A stretch of DNA of 64,000 nt from Spirochaetaceae bacterium (GCA_031278215.1 JAITKV010000029.1:1-64000), one strand, 5' to 3'. Positions 26,554 through 36,110 are shown, counted from the stretch's first letter. Notes: generated by a model from the letters alone, not told the origin. Program-made: numbers and translations.

Positions 26554-27474
26554 ATGGCCCGTGTAGAAAAAATCACCGATTTAATCGGAAAAACCCCCAT
26601 TGTGAAGGTTGCCAAGATCAACGAGGGGGGGGCGGAGGTATACGTAAAACTGGAATACTTTAATCCCCTTTCCAGCGTGAAAGACCGCATTGCCCTGGCC
26701 TTGATTGAAGCCGGGGAAAAAGACGGAAAAATAAAGGAAAATACGGTTCTTATAGAGCCCACCAGCGGAAATACCGGCATCGGGCTGGCCTTTGTGGCCG
26801 CGGTCAAGGGCTACAGGCTGATCCTGACCATGCCCGAAACCATGAGCATAGAACGGCGTAAACTCCTAAAGGCCCTGGGGGCGGAACTGGAACTGACCGA
26901 GGGGGCCAAAGGAATGAAGGGGGCCATAGCCAAGGCAGAGGAACTGGCGGCAACAATTCCCAATTCCTTTATTCCCCAGCAGTTTAACAACCCCGCCAAT
27001 CCGGCGATCCACGAAAAAACCACGGGCCCCGAGATCTGGGAAGATACGGAGGGAAAGATCGACATTCTAATCGGCGGGGTAGGCACCGGCGGCACCGTTA
27101 CCGGGGCGGGAAAATACCTAAAAGCAAAAAAGCCCTCGGTTAAAGTTATCGCGGTGGAGCCGGCGGCTTCGCCGGTTCTTTCCGGGGGGAATCCCGGGCC
27201 CCACAAAATCCAGGGCATAGGGGCGGGTTTCCAGCCCCAGGTTTATGATCCGGCAGTTATTGACGAAATCTATCAGACCGACGAAGTAAAGGCGGGAAAC
27301 GCCGCCCGGCTTCTGGCAAAAAAAGAAGGCATTCTGGTGGGTATTTCCTCCGGAGCGGCCCTGGAAGCGGCCCTTACCGTTTCCAAGCGGCCGGAAAACA
27401 AGGGCAAGGTTATTGTAACGGTTCTTCCCGATACGGGGGAACGGTACCTGTCTACCTGGCTTTGGGACGACTAG
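26554..27474 (+). CDS. cysK: Cysteine synthase (O-acetylserine sulfhydrylase)
   Basis: A 306-residue PLP enzyme making cysteine from O-acetylserine and sulfide. The PLP-binding lysine is Lys43 in [24 protein letters not shown] binds the substrate carboxylate, [13 protein letters not shown] binds the cofactor phosphate, and the protein ends [15 protein letters not shown]. These are close to consensus, and the length matches CysK. ATG 26554 follows AGAGAGGA. It is transcribed alone from a strong promoter with a likely operator. A GC-rich hairpin separates it from the convergent ROK gene. Confidence 0.96.
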   Translation: MARVEKITDLIGKTPIVKVAKINEGGAEVYVKLEYFNPLSSVKDRIALALIEAGEKDGKIKENTVLIEPTSGNTGIGLAFVAAVKGYRLILTMPETMSIERRKLLKALGAELELTEGAKGMKGAIAKAEELAATIPNSFIPQQFNNPANPAIHEKTTGPEIWEDTEGKIDILIGGVGTGGTVTGAGKYLKAKKPSVKVIAVEPAASPVLSGGNPGPHKIQGIGAGFQPQVYDPAVIDEIYQTDEVKAGNAARLLAKKEGILVGISSGAALEAALTVSKRPENKGKVIVTVLPDTGERYLSTWLWDD

Positions 27475-27499
27475 GAGTTTGCGGCGCTCCTTATTTTAC

Positions 27500-27567
27500 G
27501 GCCCCCCGGGAGCGCCGGGGGCCCGGGGGGGCCGAAGCCGCCGGAAGCCGGGGCCCCCGGGGCTTCC
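27500..27567. terminator. GC-rich hairpins between cysK and the ROK gene
   Basis: Two strong hairpins lie between the convergent genes: GGCCCCCCGGG (27500-27510) pairing with the sequence at 27522-27533, and GGAAGCC...GGCTTCC (27543-27567), which begins directly after the ROK stop codon. They could terminate both genes, though no long T-run is present. Confidence 0.6.
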
Positions 27568-27568
27568 C

Positions 27569-28576
27569 TTACTGCTTTTCCAGATCGATTTTTGGTTCCA
27601 GCACCTTGAGGGCCAGATGAACCAGACCGTCAAGAAAGTCCGGAAGTATATCCGGAATAAAAACTATGGGGGGGACAAATTCCCTGGGCATGGATTCCAA
27701 CAGGCGCCTGCGGAGTTCTTCCGCCGTATCCTGGGGCAGCCAGTTCCCGTAGATCACCATACAATCGGGGTTTAAGAACACCACCAGGGGCAGGGCCATA
27801 TCGGCGATAAGCTTAGGGACGCTGGTATGTGAGTAATCCAGATCGTTGGGCCCAAAATGTTTCCATTGAACTTCGGTATCAAGAAAGATCACTTCCCCCG
27901 CGGCGTTATCCCTGCCCCGGTATATTTTACCGTCGATGCAGATCGCCGCGGCGGGATGGTGGGTCTGGGGTATATACAGGGCCCCCACGCATTCCCCCTC
28001 GTCAAAGTCCCGGGTTTCGTAATACCCCATAACGGCGGCCTTGATGTCGTTTTCCAGCAGGCTGGGGAGCCTGTATTTTTTCATAAAGTGATCCCGAAAA
28101 CGGACCCATTCCAGTTCCGGAAAGTTCAAAGAAAGCAGCCGGCCCGATCCCCGGACTTCAAAACCCGCCATGCCGAAGGCTAAAAGCCCGATGGCCGGAT
28201 ATTTTGCACAATAGGTTTCTACAATGTCTTCAAAAAATTCGATCCTGTCGGGGTTGGCGGCAAGTTCTTCCCGTTCAAGATATTCGCCGTACAAATCGCT
28301 TACCACCACATAGACCCGGTCTTTTTCCAGGACGCAGATCGCCAAGACCAGCTTATGTTCCCCGTTAAACCGGAAAAAAGGTTCTGTTTCCCCCGGAATA
28401 TCTTCCTGCATACATTCACCGGCAAGGCACAGTTCGTTTACCAGCCCCTCTACCTGCCCGTCCTCCAGCCCCGTGATCCGGGAAAGTTCCCGGATCGAAG
28501 CTATCCGCAGCTGCTTTAAAACGCTGCGAAGACTGTTTGTGCAAAGATCCTTTGCCAGCCGATTATCAAAATCCAT
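27569..28576 (-). CDS. ROK-family transcriptional regulator
   Basis: A 335-residue protein. Residues about 10-60 form a winged helix (LRSVLKQLRIASIRELSRITGL), and the rest has the ROK sugar-kinase-like fold (FGMAGFEVRGSG, LLENDIKAAVMGYYE, GALYIP, DNAAGEVIFLD). The usual ROK zinc motif is not seen, and the ATP-binding glycine motif is degenerate, so it is probably a sugar-responsive repressor without kinase activity. ATG 28576 is chosen because AAGGAG lies 9 nt upstream. No sugar-utilisation gene is adjacent, so its target is unknown. Confidence 0.8.
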   Translation of the reverse strand: MDFDNRLAKDLCTNSLRSVLKQLRIASIRELSRITGLEDGQVEGLVNELCLAGECMQEDIPGETEPFFRFNGEHKLVLAICVLEKDRVYVVVSDLYGEYLEREELAANPDRIEFFEDIVETYCAKYPAIGLLAFGMAGFEVRGSGRLLSLNFPELEWVRFRDHFMKKYRLPSLLENDIKAAVMGYYETRDFDEGECVGALYIPQTHHPAAAICIDGKIYRGRDNAAGEVIFLDTEVQWKHFGPNDLDYSHTSVPKLIADMALPLVVFLNPDCMVIYGNWLPQDTAEELRRRLLESMPREFVPPIVFIPDILPDFLDGLVHLALKVLEPKIDLEKQ

Positions 28577-28599
28577 ACCGTATCTCCTTCCCATATTCG

Positions 28600-28640
28600 T
28601 TGGACTTGTTCAAAAACTAAAGTTTCTAAACAACTCTGTT
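28600..28640. terminator. Possible hairpin upstream of the ROK gene
   Basis: TTGTT...AACAA with inner AAACT/AGTTT (about 28608-28633) forms an interrupted stem-loop. It is just downstream of the minus-strand gene at 28664 and might terminate it. Confidence 0.35.
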
Positions 28641-28663
28641 CATTTCGGGTCCTCCGGGGCCCT

Positions 28664-29221
28664 TTAGCTTAGGCCCTTGAGCCTGCTTAAAAACAAAAGG
28701 CCGTCCGCTTTTGCGTGGTCCTTTAGGCGCCGGTAATCCTCCGCCGTTTCCGTGGCGGATCCGGACAGGATCAAGGTGGTCTTAGTCCGTAAAAACCACA
28801 GGTAGTGCATATCTACGATAGTGCGCTGCGGCGCCTTGGACAGCGCCCGTTCCAGCATGGAAGCCAACATAAGATGATTTTCTTCTCCGGTTTTCCAGTA
28901 CAGGACGCCGGAACCGTCCATAAACAAAACCAGGCGCTTAAACCCGGCGCTTGTACAGTCGTCGTTGCGAAATCCGTCAAAAACCAGGGTGTATTTTCCC
29001 ATGGAAAGATCGTATCCCGCCAGGCGAAGCTGCTTTCGCAGTTCCACCAGGGCCCCCTTTACCTCCTGCAGCATCGCCGGGTTTGCCGGCGCCCTTTGGA
29101 GTTGGGCGCGGAGTATCGTTACCTGACGGGCAAAGCGGTTTTCCAGGGCGGTGCGGCACAGGAGCAGGGCGGTTTCGTCCAGAAGTCTCCAAACCTCATT
29201 GATTTTTTTGGCAATATCCAT
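28664..29221 (-). CDS. Conserved hypothetical protein
   Basis: A 185-residue soluble protein with no signal peptide. The first half is helical (DIAKKINEVWRLLDETALLLCRTALENRF, LQEVKGALVELRKQL). The second half seems mixed alpha/beta, with YTLVFDGFRNDDC, LVLFMDGSGVLYW and MHYLWFLRTKTTLILSG. No catalytic motif is recognised. The start is ATG 29221, at the beginning of the helical part; an in-frame extension runs into the divergent copZ-like gene. It is divergent from the metallochaperone gene by about 35 nt. No function is proposed. Confidence 0.65.
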   Translation of the reverse strand: MDIAKKINEVWRLLDETALLLCRTALENRFARQVTILRAQLQRAPANPAMLQEVKGALVELRKQLRLAGYDLSMGKYTLVFDGFRNDDCTSAGFKRLVLFMDGSGVLYWKTGEENHLMLASMLERALSKAPQRTIVDMHYLWFLRTKTTLILSGSATETAEDYRRLKDHAKADGLLFLSRLKGLS

Positions 29222-29255
29222 GTATATTCCATTAGCAGTATAACAGGGAGTACCC

Positions 29256-29456
29256 ATGAAAACCACTCTTGCTATTAAAGGGATGAGCTGCGAGCACTGC
29301 GCAGCCCATATAAAAAAAGCCCTGGAAGAGATCCCCGGGGTTGTGTCGGCGCTGGTAAGCCTAAAGGATGAAAACGCCCTGATTGAACACGGGGATGCGG
29401 TTTCTTTAGCGGCCTTTAAAAAAGCGGTATCCGAAGCGGGCTACGAAACGGCATAA
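29256..29456 (+). CDS. Heavy-metal-associated domain protein (CopZ-like)
   Basis: A 66-residue single HMA domain with the metal-binding GMSCEHC motif at residues 9-15 and the usual beta-alpha-beta pattern (HIKKALEEIPGVVSALVSL, then AFKKAVSEAGYE). It resembles copper chaperones that pass metal to P-type ATPases, although no such ATPase is in this window. ATG 29256 lies near GGGAGTA. The next gene starts 1 nt after the stop, so it is cotranscribed with the tRNA-modification genes. Confidence 0.88.
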   Translation: MKTTLAIKGMSCEHCAAHIKKALEEIPGVVSALVSLKDENALIEHGDAVSLAAFKKAVSEAGYETA

Positions 29457-29457
29457 C

Positions 29458-30300
29458 TTGACCGGGACGGCGCAGCGGGGGACGGCACGGGCCCCCTTTC
29501 ACAGACTGGAACTGCTTGTGGGCAAAGAGGCCCTGGACATCCTGGAAGAAACGGCGGTATTTGTGGCCGGCCTGGGGGGCGTAGGGGGCTGGGCTGCGGA
29601 AGCGCTGGTCCGTTCCGGCCTTGGTAAAATTACCATCGTCGATTCCGATTCGGTCTGCATAACCAACATTAACCGCCAGGTTCAGGCCCTGCCCGCCACG
29701 GTGGGGCTGCCCAAGGCCGCGGCCCTGATGAAGCGGCTTTTGGATATTAACCCCCGCTGCGAAGTCCGGGCCTTTAACCGGGTTTTTTCCCGGGAAACCG
29801 CCCCGTTTTTTGAAATAGAAAAGGCCGCCTATGTGATCGACGCCATTGACAGCCTTAGCTGCAAGCTGGATCTAATAGAATATACCGCGGCCCTGGCGGC
29901 GAAGGGGGCCGGGCCGCGGCTTTTCTCTTCCATGGGGATGGCATGCCGGCTTGATCCGGCCCGGCTTAAGACGGCGGACATCTGGGAAACCTCCGGCTGT
30001 CCTTTGGCCCGGCTGGTTAGGCAGGGGCTGCGCAAGCGGGGCTTTACCGGAGGCTTTACCGTGGTGTACAGTGACGAACAATGTATTTCCGGGGGGGCCG
30101 GAACCCTCTGCGGCGGCGGCCGGTGTCTTTGTTCAAACAAGGATACCGAATGGTGTTCGTCAAAAAAAGTTATTAACGGCAGTATTGTAACCGTAACCGC
30201 CGCGGCGGGAATGATCCTGGCCAGCCTGGTAATTCGGGATATATATTCCCGAACCGCCGGAACCGGGCAGAAAAGCCTTCCGGAGATCCGCCATGGCTAA
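29458..30300 (+). CDS. tcdA: tRNA threonylcarbamoyladenosine dehydratase TcdA
   Basis: A 280-residue E1-like ThiF/MoeB-family protein that cyclises t6A to ct6A at position 37 of ANN-decoding tRNAs. It has the nucleotide-binding VAGLGGVGGWAAEALVRSG and the catalytic-region VDSDSVCITNINRQVQA and AIDSLSCKLDLIEYT. The C-terminal region (CISGGAGTLCGGG) is shortened compared with longer homologues. The start is TTG at 29458, right after copZ. Its stop overlaps the TtcA-like start, so the genes form a tight cluster. Confidence 0.9.
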   Translation: MTGTAQRGTARAPFHRLELLVGKEALDILEETAVFVAGLGGVGGWAAEALVRSGLGKITIVDSDSVCITNINRQVQALPATVGLPKAAALMKRLLDINPRCEVRAFNRVFSRETAPFFEIEKAAYVIDAIDSLSCKLDLIEYTAALAAKGAGPRLFSSMGMACRLDPARLKTADIWETSGCPLARLVRQGLRKRGFTGGFTVVYSDEQCISGGAGTLCGGGRCLCSNKDTEWCSSKKVINGSIVTVTAAAGMILASLVIRDIYSRTAGTGQKSLPEIRHG

Positions 30301-31021
30301 CCGGTTTCTGCGCCGGGCCGGGGCAAGCGAAATTGTCCGCAAGCTGGCGGCCAAGGCCGTGGTGGATCGGGGCCTTATTAAGCCCGGCGACCGCGTCCTT
30401 ATCGCCGCATCCGGGGGCAAGGATTCCACCGTCATGGCCTGGGCCCTTTCGGCCCTGCGGCGGGCTCTGGGCCGGGGCGGCCCGGCCTATGAACTGGAGG
30501 CCCTGCACATTTCCAGTGATTTCTGCGCCTGCTGTAAAAAGTCCGCCCTGGCCCAAAGGCTTGCACGATGGAACATTCCCTTTACGGACCTTTTTGTACC
30601 GGTCCTGGGGCGGCTTAAGGCGGGAAAGAAAATGAACTGCTACTGGTGTTCCACCCAGCGCAGAACAGAACTACTTAAGTACGCGATAGAAGGGGGATAC
30701 AACAAGATCGCCCTGGGGCACCACTTGGACGATATTCTTGAAACCTTTTTTATGAACCTCTGCGCCAAGGGGGAACTGAGCGCCATGCCCGTTAAACTCC
30801 GGTACCGCAAGTATCCGGTTACTCTTATCCGCCCCCTGGCATATCTGGAAGAACGGCAGATCATTGCCTGTGCAAACGAGCAGGATATTCTTACGGGAAC
30901 CTGCACCTGCCCCTACGGGGTTAATTCCACACGGCGGGATATGAGGGAAAAACTTGCCGCCCTGACCGGCAATTCGGGTCCGGTAAAACGGCGAATTCTG
31001 CGGGCCCTTCAAAACGCCTAA
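30293..31021 (+). CDS. TtcA-like tRNA 2-thiolation ATPase
   Basis: A 242-residue PP-loop ATP pyrophosphatase. The ATP loop is SGGKDST (near residue 40-46), and HHLDDILETF is the metal-associated motif. Cysteine pairs CACC, CYWC (near 121-124) and CTC (near 204-206) correspond to the iron-sulfur ligands and catalytic cysteine of TtcA, which makes 2-thiocytidine-32 in tRNA. TilS is less likely because of the cysteines. It overlaps tcdA by 8 nt. The family call is firm, but the exact tRNA target is inferred. Confidence 0.83.
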   Translation: MANRFLRRAGASEIVRKLAAKAVVDRGLIKPGDRVLIAASGGKDSTVMAWALSALRRALGRGGPAYELEALHISSDFCACCKKSALAQRLARWNIPFTDLFVPVLGRLKAGKKMNCYWCSTQRRTELLKYAIEGGYNKIALGHHLDDILETFFMNLCAKGELSAMPVKLRYRKYPVTLIRPLAYLEERQIIACANEQDILTGTCTCPYGVNSTRRDMREKLAALTGNSGPVKRRILRALQNA

Positions 31022-31049
31022 GCTTTACCGGCGCCCTGCGGGCCCCCCG

Positions 31050-31256
31050 GTGCGGATCTTTGGGCTTACCCTGGGGTTTATGATGGGGATAGAAATGGTT
31101 TCGGCAAATTGGGGGGGCCTGCTTAACGCGCTTATCCAGCCTTCCATAGGCTGTATCAACCGGTACATGGGGGCCCCCTGGGGATCCCGCGGCGCCCTGG
31201 TGTTTTCTTTTGCCCTGGGGCTGATCTTGCTTTTGATCCGGCGGAAGCGGCGGTGA
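31050..31256 (+). CDS. Small membrane protein
   Basis: A 68-residue protein with a GTG start at 31050 and two hydrophobic stretches (about residues 3-22 and 48-63), ending in the basic IRRKRR. No family is recognised. The GTG of the next gene overlaps its stop (GTGA), so coupling is likely. A short linear arrangement of this kind is compatible with a real small gene, but no ribosome-binding site is obvious, so confidence is moderate. Confidence 0.5.
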   Translation: MRIFGLTLGFMMGIEMVSANWGGLLNALIQPSIGCINRYMGAPWGSRGALVFSFALGLILLLIRRKRR

Positions 31257-32068
31257 AGATTAGGGTTCTTGGTTCAGGCACTTCCCAGGGTGTGCCGGTT
31301 GTCGGCTGCACCTGCCCGGTTTGCCTGTCCGCGGACAGCCGGGATAAACGCAGCCGCTGTTCCCTGTATATAAAGGGAAAGGACGGGGAACAGGCGGTAA
31401 TTGATACGGGGCCGGAATTTCGCCTTCAGGCCCTGCAGGCGGGGATTAGCTCTTTGGACGCGGTACTTCTTACCCACGCCCATGCGGACCATATTCATGG
31501 CCTGGACGACATACGGCCCCTAAGCAAAGAAACGGCGATTCCCATTTACGGAAACAAAAAGACCCTGCGGGAATTTAAAGAACGGTTTTCGTATATTTTT
31601 AAACGGACCCAGCAGGGAGGAGGGAAGCCCCGGATTAAACCGGTCCTGGCCGCCGGACCGTTTAGAATCGGCGGCCTCTGCTTTGTCCCCATCCCGGTAA
31701 AGCACGGCGTCTTGGATATTCTGGGCTGGATGGGTTTTGAATACCACAGAAAAAATGAAACCAAATTTGTTTACATAACCGATTGTACCCGCATAGGCCG
31801 GGATTCCCTGAGCCGCATTACCGAAGGAGGCCCCCCGGAACTCTGTATTATCGGGGCCCTTCGGGTCCGGCCCCATAAAACCCACTTTAACTTTGAAGAG
31901 GCCCTGTCCGCAGCTGCCGAAACAGGGGCCCGCCGGATTTTTTTAACCCACATCTGCCATGAACATTCGCACCGGGAAATAGAAAGCTACTGCGCCGGCT
32001 TTGCGGAGGCCGGGAAAATTACCGCGAAAACCGGACCGGCCTGGGACGGAATGGAACTGGATTTATAG
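31253..32068 (+). CDS. Metallo-beta-lactamase-fold hydrolase (PhnP/RNase Z-like)
   Basis: A 271-residue MBL-fold phosphodiesterase. It shows GSGTSQGVPVVGCTCPVC at the N-terminus, LTHAHADHIHGLDDIRP (the HxHxDH zinc motif), a central VKHG, YITDCT, and a C-terminal THICHEH. The Cys-containing N-terminus is typical of PhnP-like and lipoate/octanoyl-related MBL proteins. It probably hydrolyses a small phosphodiester; the substrate is unknown. It starts at GTG 31253, overlapping the upstream small gene. Confidence 0.85.
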   Translation: MKIRVLGSGTSQGVPVVGCTCPVCLSADSRDKRSRCSLYIKGKDGEQAVIDTGPEFRLQALQAGISSLDAVLLTHAHADHIHGLDDIRPLSKETAIPIYGNKKTLREFKERFSYIFKRTQQGGGKPRIKPVLAAGPFRIGGLCFVPIPVKHGVLDILGWMGFEYHRKNETKFVYITDCTRIGRDSLSRITEGGPPELCIIGALRVRPHKTHFNFEEALSAAAETGARRIFLTHICHEHSHREIESYCAGFAEAGKITAKTGPAWDGMELDL

Positions 32069-32100
32069 ATTAGAACGCCGATTCGGGCTATACTGGTAGT

Positions 32101-32658
32101 ATGGCAAATCCCGAATTAGTTAGAACCATGGACTATATCCTTAACCGCTGTGATGAAAAATCCATTGACGCGGTGGCCGCGGCGGTGGTACGCCGCCGGA
32201 GGGAGCTAGCCATGTTTGGCGGAACGGCAAATTTACCGGATCCCAAGAAAATGGCCAGGGAGGTTTCCGGCCAAATCAATGTGGGGGCCAGCATTGACGG
32301 ACTTAGGGAAACGGTGCGGAATATGGCCCTCCGGATCATCCGCCAGGAGGCGCCGGAACTAAGCGAGGATCAAATCGCAGAGCTTGCCGCAACGTGGATA
32401 CCCGGCGGCAGCAAGGACCGGGCCCTGCCCCCGGATCTGATTCGGGAAATGGCCGATCAGTTTGTATCGTTTTCGACCCGCCGCATGTCCGCGGCGGAGG
32501 AACAAAGACTGCGGAAAGAAATGGGCGATTGGCCGCAGCGGTATTGGAAAGCCCTGCCCGGGGTGGTCCGCCTGCTTATAACAGATTATTTAAACGGGGA
32601 AATCGGCGAAAAAGAATACCTGTCAAAGCTGGATTCCGCGCTGCTGGTAAGCGGATAA
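32101..32658 (+). CDS. Conserved hypothetical protein
   Basis: A 185-residue, mostly helical soluble protein (MDYILNRCDEKSIDAVAAAVVRRRREL, SGQINVGASIDGLRETVRNMALRI, MSAAEEQRLRKEMGDWPQRYWKALPG). It has no signal peptide, membrane segment or catalytic motif. The run of basic residues at 27-32 might contact nucleic acid, but that is a guess. It is transcribed with the MBL gene or alone; the 32-nt gap holds no clear ribosome-binding site. The region after it carries a strong hairpin. Confidence 0.65.
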   Translation: MANPELVRTMDYILNRCDEKSIDAVAAAVVRRRRELAMFGGTANLPDPKKMAREVSGQINVGASIDGLRETVRNMALRIIRQEAPELSEDQIAELAATWIPGGSKDRALPPDLIREMADQFVSFSTRRMSAAEEQRLRKEMGDWPQRYWKALPGVVRLLITDYLNGEIGEKEYLSKLDSALLVSG

Positions 32659-32771
32659 ACCCCGGCCTGCGTAAGCGCCGGGCCTTTGCCACAGGGAACC
32701 GGCCCGTCCCTTGTCCGGCAGCCTTGCATCCGTGGCGCCTGCGGGCACGGACCCTGCCTATGCATAGACCC

Positions 32772-32808
32772 GGGCCGTCCGGAAAGTTTGCCGCCTTCCG
32801 GACGGCCC
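32772..32808. terminator. Strong hairpin between convergent genes
   Basis: GGGCCGTCCGGAA (32772-32784) pairs perfectly with TTCCGGACGGCCC (32796-32808) around an 11-nt loop. It lies between the plus-strand hypothetical gene and the minus-strand membrane-protein gene and could terminate both. No T-run follows. Confidence 0.6.
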
Positions 32809-32814
32809 CTCTGT

Positions 32815-33204
32815 CTATGATGCAATTCTTTTGTTGTATGCATCCGCCAGGGCGTTTGTATTTTTTATTATGATATGCACGGCCATGAACGGACCTATGA
32901 TGATCAAAATGCCCAGGATATACCAAAGTAAAACAAGGCTGCCGCCTTCCTTTATTGTTACATCGTATTTTTTTCCGTTATCCTGTAAACGTTCCCCCAG
33001 CATATAAAGCCACACCAGGTTATAAATACCCAAAGTAACTATGCCCAGCAATAACCATTTAAGTAAACCGCCGGTTTTTTTCCCGTCCCCTTCACAAATG
33101 GTATTTACATCCTTTGCTAATTTATAAATCCAATAAAACCCGTAAAGCCCAAGGGTGATAATTGAAAATAAAATCAACCGGACCAGTCCCCGCTTCTTAA
33201 TCAT
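32815..33204 (-). CDS. DUF4234-like small membrane protein
   Basis: A 129-residue membrane protein with about three hydrophobic segments: RLILFSIITLGLYGFYWIYK, LLLGIVTLGIYNLVWLYML and LVLLWYILGILIIIGPFMAV. The paired GLYGFYW and GIYNLVWLY repeats resemble DUF4234 domains, whose function is unknown. ATG 33204 is chosen because GGAGG lies 7 nt upstream; an earlier in-frame ATG has no site. It ends beside a strong hairpin. Confidence 0.75.
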   Translation of the reverse strand: MIKKRGLVRLILFSIITLGLYGFYWIYKLAKDVNTICEGDGKKTGGLLKWLLLGIVTLGIYNLVWLYMLGERLQDNGKKYDVTIKEGGSLVLLWYILGILIIIGPFMAVHIIIKNTNALADAYNKRIAS

Positions 33205-33242
33205 TTTAGCCTCCATAAAATAAAAATAAAAACAAAATAACC

Positions 33243-33309
33243 CGGCGTCGGCGGCGCCGGCGGCGTCGGCGGCGCCGGCGGAATTTTACCGCCGCAATTT
33301 TACCGCCGG
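33243..33309. repeat. GC-rich direct repeats
   Basis: An 18-bp unit, CGGCGTCGGCGGCGCCGG, occurs twice in tandem at 33243-33260 and 33261-33278, followed by two copies of AATTTTACCGCCG (about 33283-33308). The GGCGGCGCCGG core recurs at 40616-40690. Confidence 0.75.
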
Positions 33310-33315
33310 ACCGTT

Positions 33316-35397
33316 TTAAGCCCGCACCTTAAAGGGGCCGATGGATTCTTCCAGTTCCCGCGCCCCTGTCCCGGCGTGTTCCGCCGCCAAAACAACCAAT
33401 TCGGAATTGACGCCGAGGGATTTAGCGCCCTCTTCGCACCGGGACACCTTGTCGTCCACGCTGCGGCTAAGGCCGGTAAGGCTCCGGCAGGCTTCCACCG
33501 CGCTGGCGGCGCTGGTTTTCATGGCCGCCGCGCCGGCTTCCACATCCCGGGTAATGGCGTTAAGCGCGGCGATGGAATCCAGAAACTGCCGGGATCCGCT
33601 GCCCTGTTCACCGGCGGCGTTTTTTAAATCCTCCGATATTTTTTCGATCCGGCGGATCATCTCAATCATGCCGTCAAAAGATTTTTCCACATGGGAAGAA
33701 CCTTCGGCGATCTTTTGGATCCGCTTTTGTACCGACAACAGCGCTTCCTCGGAACTTTTTGCCTGCTGGGCGGTGGTTTCCGCCAGCTTGCGGATCTCCT
33801 GGGCTACCACGGCGAAGCCCTTCCCCGTTTCTCCCGCGTGGGCCGCCTCTATGGCGGCGTTCATCGAAAGCAGGTTTGTCTGGGTGGCCACATCGGAAAT
33901 AACCTTGTTCATTTCCGCCAGGGCCTGGGACTCCTGTTCCACCATCCTGGTGGCCGCGGCGGTTTCGGAAAGCCGCTTTTTTTCTTCCATGGATAAGTTA
34001 ACCAGTTCCTGAATATGGTTATTGGCGGTAACGGTATTGTTTTCAATGGAGTGGATGCTCGCCGCCAGTTCCTCTATGGCAGAAGAGGCCCCGCTGATTT
34101 GTCCGCTCTGTTCCCGGATTTTTTCGTTCAGCCGTTCAATTTCCGCCATCACCTGGGTTACCGAAGATTCGTTTTGGCTGATGGATTCGTTTTCCCGGCT
34201 AATATCCCGCCGGATCGATTCTACCGCGTCTTTTACCGCGGAGACCGTTTCTCTGGTTACCGAAATTGACCGGGAAAGATCTTCGGCCACCCCGCTAATG
34301 CGTTGGGAAGCATCCTTGATTCCTTTTATCAATACGCTGATCCCGGCGGCAAACCGGTTAAACCCCGCGGAAAGGGCCGAGGCCTCCCTGGAAGCATAGT
34401 CCGCGGCCTCGGCGCTTAAGTCCCCTCCGGCGATAAGGTTAAAGGAACTTACCAGTTTTTTAAAGGGCGCCGTCAGGGTGCGGCTAAAGATAATGGCGAC
34501 GATACTGGCAAGGAGCACCAGGACCAATACAATAAGGATCACCGTCCGCAGAAGCCGGACAGAGCCGTCGCGCAGGGTCTCCAGGGAACCTGTGGAAACC
34601 AAAAACCAGTTGGTTCCGCTTACCGGCGCGGAACAGATATAGCTGCTGCTGTTCAACAAAACGGTAGTTTCATCGGACAGGATATTCTCCTTGTTCAGAT
34701 CGCCTGTATCATCAAAGATGCTTTTGGTCATGATGTATTCGGGGTTTGAATGAACAATATATAGGCCGTTCCCGTCAATAAGAACCGTATTGCCGTCTTC
34801 GGTTATTTTTCTCTGCGACACGATATCGTTTAATACATCCACAAACACATCCACCGCTATAACGCCGGAGATGGTCCCCGCATCATCCCTCACGGTGCGG
34901 GTTACGGTAATGCAGAGCCTTCCGGTTTGGCTGTCCACATAGGGGGCGGTGATCACCGTGGTGTCGGGAAGCGCCATGGCGTCAATAAACCAGGGCCGTT
35001 CCGGCGGGTCCCAGTCCGGGCCGGGAACCCAGCCGCTGGCAAACAGAAAGTACCCGCCCGGGGCGTACCGGGAAGCCGCCGTGCCGTAATACATTTCAAA
35101 GGCGCCGGGAACGGCGGCGATCATCCGCTCCATGACGGCCCGCCTTGTTTCCAGAGAAGGCAGGGCGTGGAAAATCGCCGCGCCGTTGCCGGCCATATCC
35201 AGAAACGGCGTCAGGGCGTGTTGTATATCCGCATTAAGATACCGCATGGTTATATCCGCCGTGGAACGGAGATTCCCGGCGGTGATCCTGCCAAGGTTTG
35301 ACATAAAAAAGGCCGAAAGAACCACGGAAATAAGAATCACCAGGGTCAAACACAAAATAAGGATCTGAAACGCCAAGGACGCGTGCTTCTTCTTCAT
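33316..35397 (-). CDS. Methyl-accepting chemotaxis protein
   Basis: A 693-residue chemoreceptor. A membrane segment near residues 8-32 is followed by an extracytoplasmic dCache-type ligand domain (about 35-280; [51 protein letters not shown]), a second membrane segment (about 283-305), HAMP and a long coiled-coil signalling domain. The tip has [20 protein letters not shown] and [16 protein letters not shown], the hallmark of the MCP hairpin. No CheR-binding pentapeptide is seen at the end. ATG 35397 follows AAGGAGAAG. The ligand is unknown; dCache receptors often bind amino acids or amines. Confidence 0.95.
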   Translation of the reverse strand: MKKKHASLAFQILILCLTLVILISVVLSAFFMSNLGRITAGNLRSTADITMRYLNADIQHALTPFLDMAGNGAAIFHALPSLETRRAVMERMIAAVPGAFEMYYGTAASRYAPGGYFLFASGWVPGPDWDPPERPWFIDAMALPDTTVITAPYVDSQTGRLCITVTRTVRDDAGTISGVIAVDVFVDVLNDIVSQRKITEDGNTVLIDGNGLYIVHSNPEYIMTKSIFDDTGDLNKENILSDETTVLLNSSSYICSAPVSGTNWFLVSTGSLETLRDGSVRLLRTVILIVLVLVLLASIVAIIFSRTLTAPFKKLVSSFNLIAGGDLSAEAADYASREASALSAGFNRFAAGISVLIKGIKDASQRISGVAEDLSRSISVTRETVSAVKDAVESIRRDISRENESISQNESSVTQVMAEIERLNEKIREQSGQISGASSAIEELAASIHSIENNTVTANNHIQELVNLSMEEKKRLSETAAATRMVEQESQALAEMNKVISDVATQTNLLSMNAAIEAAHAGETGKGFAVVAQEIRKLAETTAQQAKSSEEALLSVQKRIQKIAEGSSHVEKSFDGMIEMIRRIEKISEDLKNAAGEQGSGSRQFLDSIAALNAITRDVEAGAAAMKTSAASAVEACRSLTGLSRSVDDKVSRCEEGAKSLGVNSELVVLAAEHAGTGARELEESIGPFKVRA

Positions 35398-35561
35398 ATA
35401 CACTTCTCCTTTGGAACGCCGGCCTTATAGGCCTTTGCCAGGTGGACGCAGTTTAGTTCCTTTCCCCCCGCAATGCCGGTGATGCAGGACCTTTCCGCCG
35501 AGTTTTTCCTTATACTTGTTTGCAAGGCGGTTTACGGCGTGTTCCGGTCCAGGGCCCGTCC

Positions 35562-36110
35562 CTAGGGTATAAACGAAACCTTTACGGCGCTGATCATGTT
35601 CCGGGCCCGCGTATCATTTCCAAAGTACCGGGGCTGAAGTTCCACGGGCCTCGCGGGGCTTCCCCACTGTACCGATGCGCTGTAGAGTACCCGGGTTTCA
35701 TTGCGAAGGCTCCCTTCCACATACACCCGGTACTCTCCCCGGGGAAGGGCCGCTCCGGTATGATCCGTCCCGTCCCAGCGGTAAACCAGGGCGCCGGCCG
35801 GGGGAGTGGCGCCGGTAAAGGCGTCTACCTGGGCCCTGCTCATGCGGGCCAGGCCCGACTGTTCCACCCAGGTGGGAATCGACTGGGGCCGTTTGCTATA
35901 GCCGCCGGAAGCGGTAAACCGGGTCGCGTAGAGGGTCTTTACATAATTACCCCGGGCGTCTGTTATCCATACGGCAAACTGGTTGGAGCCGAAGCCCCCT
36001 TGACGGGTATAAACAAGGGAGATTTCCAGGGCGCCGGAAACCGGCTGGGCAAAGCCGCCCGTCCGGATCAGGGCCCCTAAAAGGACAAGCGCCACAAAAA
36101 ATTTTTTCAT
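35562..36110 (-). CDS. DUF2271-family secreted protein
   Basis: A 182-residue secreted protein with a signal peptide (MKKFFVALVLLGALIRTGGFA). The mature part matches DUF2271: FAVWITDARGNYVKTLYAT, PTWVEQSGLARMSRAQVDAFTGATPP and YRWDGTDHTGAALPRGEYRVYVEGS. Related domains are usually found near FMN-binding and PepSY proteins in flavin-linked envelope redox systems; here it stands alone, though the FMN-binding lipoprotein at 9.3 kb is in the same window. ATG 36110 follows GGAG. Confidence 0.85.
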   Translation of the reverse strand: MKKFFVALVLLGALIRTGGFAQPVSGALEISLVYTRQGGFGSNQFAVWITDARGNYVKTLYATRFTASGGYSKRPQSIPTWVEQSGLARMSRAQVDAFTGATPPAGALVYRWDGTDHTGAALPRGEYRVYVEGSLRNETRVLYSASVQWGSPARPVELQPRYFGNDTRARNMISAVKVSFIP

